A stretch of DNA of 29,798 nt from the NCBI GenBank assembly GCA_019677205.1, contig JAAMXY010000411.1, positions 1 to 29,798 of the forward strand, written 5' to 3'. The notes below the pieces were generated by a model. The model did not search any database and was not told where the DNA came from. It worked only from the letters and a program-made list of their open reading frames with translations. Position 1 is the first letter of the stretch; each line of letters starts with the position of its first letter. Source of the DNA: Pinguiococcus pyrenoidosus. Lineage: Eukaryota > Sar > Pinguiophyceae > Pinguiochrysidales > Pinguiochrysidaceae. Below, piece after piece: positions 29,047-29,798 of this stretch. The position numbers and the translations under genes were made by a program.

Positions 29047-29798
29047 ATGGCTTCATGGCTGGGAAGCAAGGTGGCACGCGCCTTCGTCGTGGATCGGCGT
29101 AACAAGGTGTACACCGGGGAAGTCCTCGAGCACGAGGACAGCGACAACAAGTGGCGCGTGCGGTTCTCCGACGGGGATGAAATGCTGTTTGACGAGGCGG
29201 AGCTCGAGCTGGGGGTAGAATATTACAAGAGGCTGCCAGATGACTTTGAAGAGGGGAGTGTACTGAAGCCAAGGCCGAAGGAGCACCTTCGAGAGCTGCC
29301 GGACTTGTCCACGCGGGATACCCGAGGTCGCAAGCGGGACACGATGAAGAAATACCGCGTTTCCACCGACTACGCCAACGACAGCCCGTGCCCGTATTGC
29401 GGGACCGTGCTTGGGACGCAGAAGGGGGCGGCCTACCACATTAAGAACAAAGTGTGCCTGAAGCTCAAGGAGCGGAAAGAGACGAAGAAGCGCCTCCGGG
29501 ACGAGAAGGAGGAGAAGCGGCGCCAGAAGCAGGTGGACAAGCAGGTGGAGAGGCAAGAGAGAAACGAGCGACGGCGGCAGAGGCTTGAGAAGAGCAGAGC
29601 AGAGGCGAAAGCCTCCTCTGCCGCCCGTCGAAAGCCGAAGAAGCGGAAGGCAGACAGAATCCGGGAACTGAAGGCAAAGCTCGCTGCGGAAACAAAGGAA
29701 GACGAGGCGAATCTTGTCGGGATCGTGCCAGCTGACGACAACGACGAGGAGGAGGAGGAGGAGGAGGAGGAGGAGGACGCAGGCGAGGCAGGCCTGCC
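29047..29798 (+). CDS. Tudor-like / C2HC zinc-finger / basic coiled-coil protein, 3' end outside window
   Basis: ATG at 29047 in a good context (gaaccATGg). The frame is open to the right edge, giving 250 residues so far. Residues 5-62 look like a Tudor or Agenet-type barrel: GSKVARAFVVD, VYTGEVLEHE, WRVRFSDGDEMLFDEAEL. Such folds read methylated lysine or arginine on chromatin proteins. A C2HC finger follows with Cys115, Cys118, His131 and Cys137 (CPYCGTVLGTQKGAAYH). Residues 138-225 are an extremely Lys/Arg/Glu-rich helix with several nuclear-localisation-type clusters (RRKPKKRK), then a run of glutamates encoded by a gag repeat (about 29746-29776). A chromatin or nucleic-acid-associated role is inferred. 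The C-terminus is unknown. Confidence 0.82.
   Translation, partial: MASWLGSKVARAFVVDRRNKVYTGEVLEHEDSDNKWRVRFSDGDEMLFDEAELELGVEYYKRLPDDFEEGSVLKPRPKEHLRELPDLSTRDTRGRKRDTMKKYRVSTDYANDSPCPYCGTVLGTQKGAAYHIKNKVCLKLKERKETKKRLRDEKEEKRRQKQVDKQVERQERNERRRQRLEKSRAEAKASSAARRKPKKRKADRIRELKAKLAAETKEDEANLVGIVPADDNDEEEEEEEEEEDAGEAGL

Overview
The window is nuclear DNA from a eukaryote that is very probably unicellular. It is GC-rich and gene-dense, with short canonical GT-AG introns. I mapped 24 introns in six genes; most are 56-94 nt, with extremes of 40, 154 and 212 nt. Nearly every gene is of a conserved eukaryotic family. The combination of PP2C, cyclic-nucleotide-binding and kinase-like domains in one protein, together with the compact intron style, suggests an alga or another protist, perhaps a stramenopile. 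The sequence alone does not fix the lineage, and no organellar, bacterial or viral gene block was seen.

Layout, left to right. A minus-strand gene for a large IQ-motif, coiled-coil protein runs off the left edge (1-3530). Next is a five-exon minus-strand gene (4521-7904) for a protein of about 1017 residues with PP2C phosphatase, two cyclic-nucleotide-binding domains and an AGC-type kinase-like domain whose catalytic residues are missing. A divergent spacer with an 18-bp minisatellite separates it from a three-exon FAM173-type methyltransferase (8856-9631, plus). Tail to tail with that is a six-exon F-box/FIST protein like FBXO22 (10052-12085, minus). A 1.7-kb divergent spacer leads to a Ser-rich, nuclear-looking protein with a degenerate zinc finger (13749-14939, plus).

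The second half starts with a seven-exon sn1-specific diacylglycerol lipase (15127-18158, minus), which carries repeat tracts inside two of its introns. It is followed by a single-exon PUS3/Deg1-type tRNA pseudouridine synthase (18610-20184, minus), then, divergently, a seven-exon SLC35F6-type transporter (20523-22289, plus), and a HAD-superfamily protein with a repetitive tail (22599-24233, minus). From about 24.2 to 29.0 kb no conserved gene is recognised. This stretch turns AT-richer and holds fragmentary or frame-broken reading frames, a C2H2 finger fragment, a 19-bp inverted repeat and a small signal-peptide-like ORF, and it looks like decayed or mobile DNA. The right edge enters a Tudor-like/C2HC-finger protein (29047 onward, plus).

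The genes do not form a pathway-level cluster; they are housekeeping and signalling genes side by side. The most interesting object is the phosphatase/cyclic-nucleotide/pseudokinase fusion: one polypeptide that could turn a cyclic-nucleotide signal into dephosphorylation, with a kinase fold that may serve as a scaffold. All exon structures were deduced by eye from frame continuity, splice consensus and family conservation, and RNA data would be needed to confirm them.
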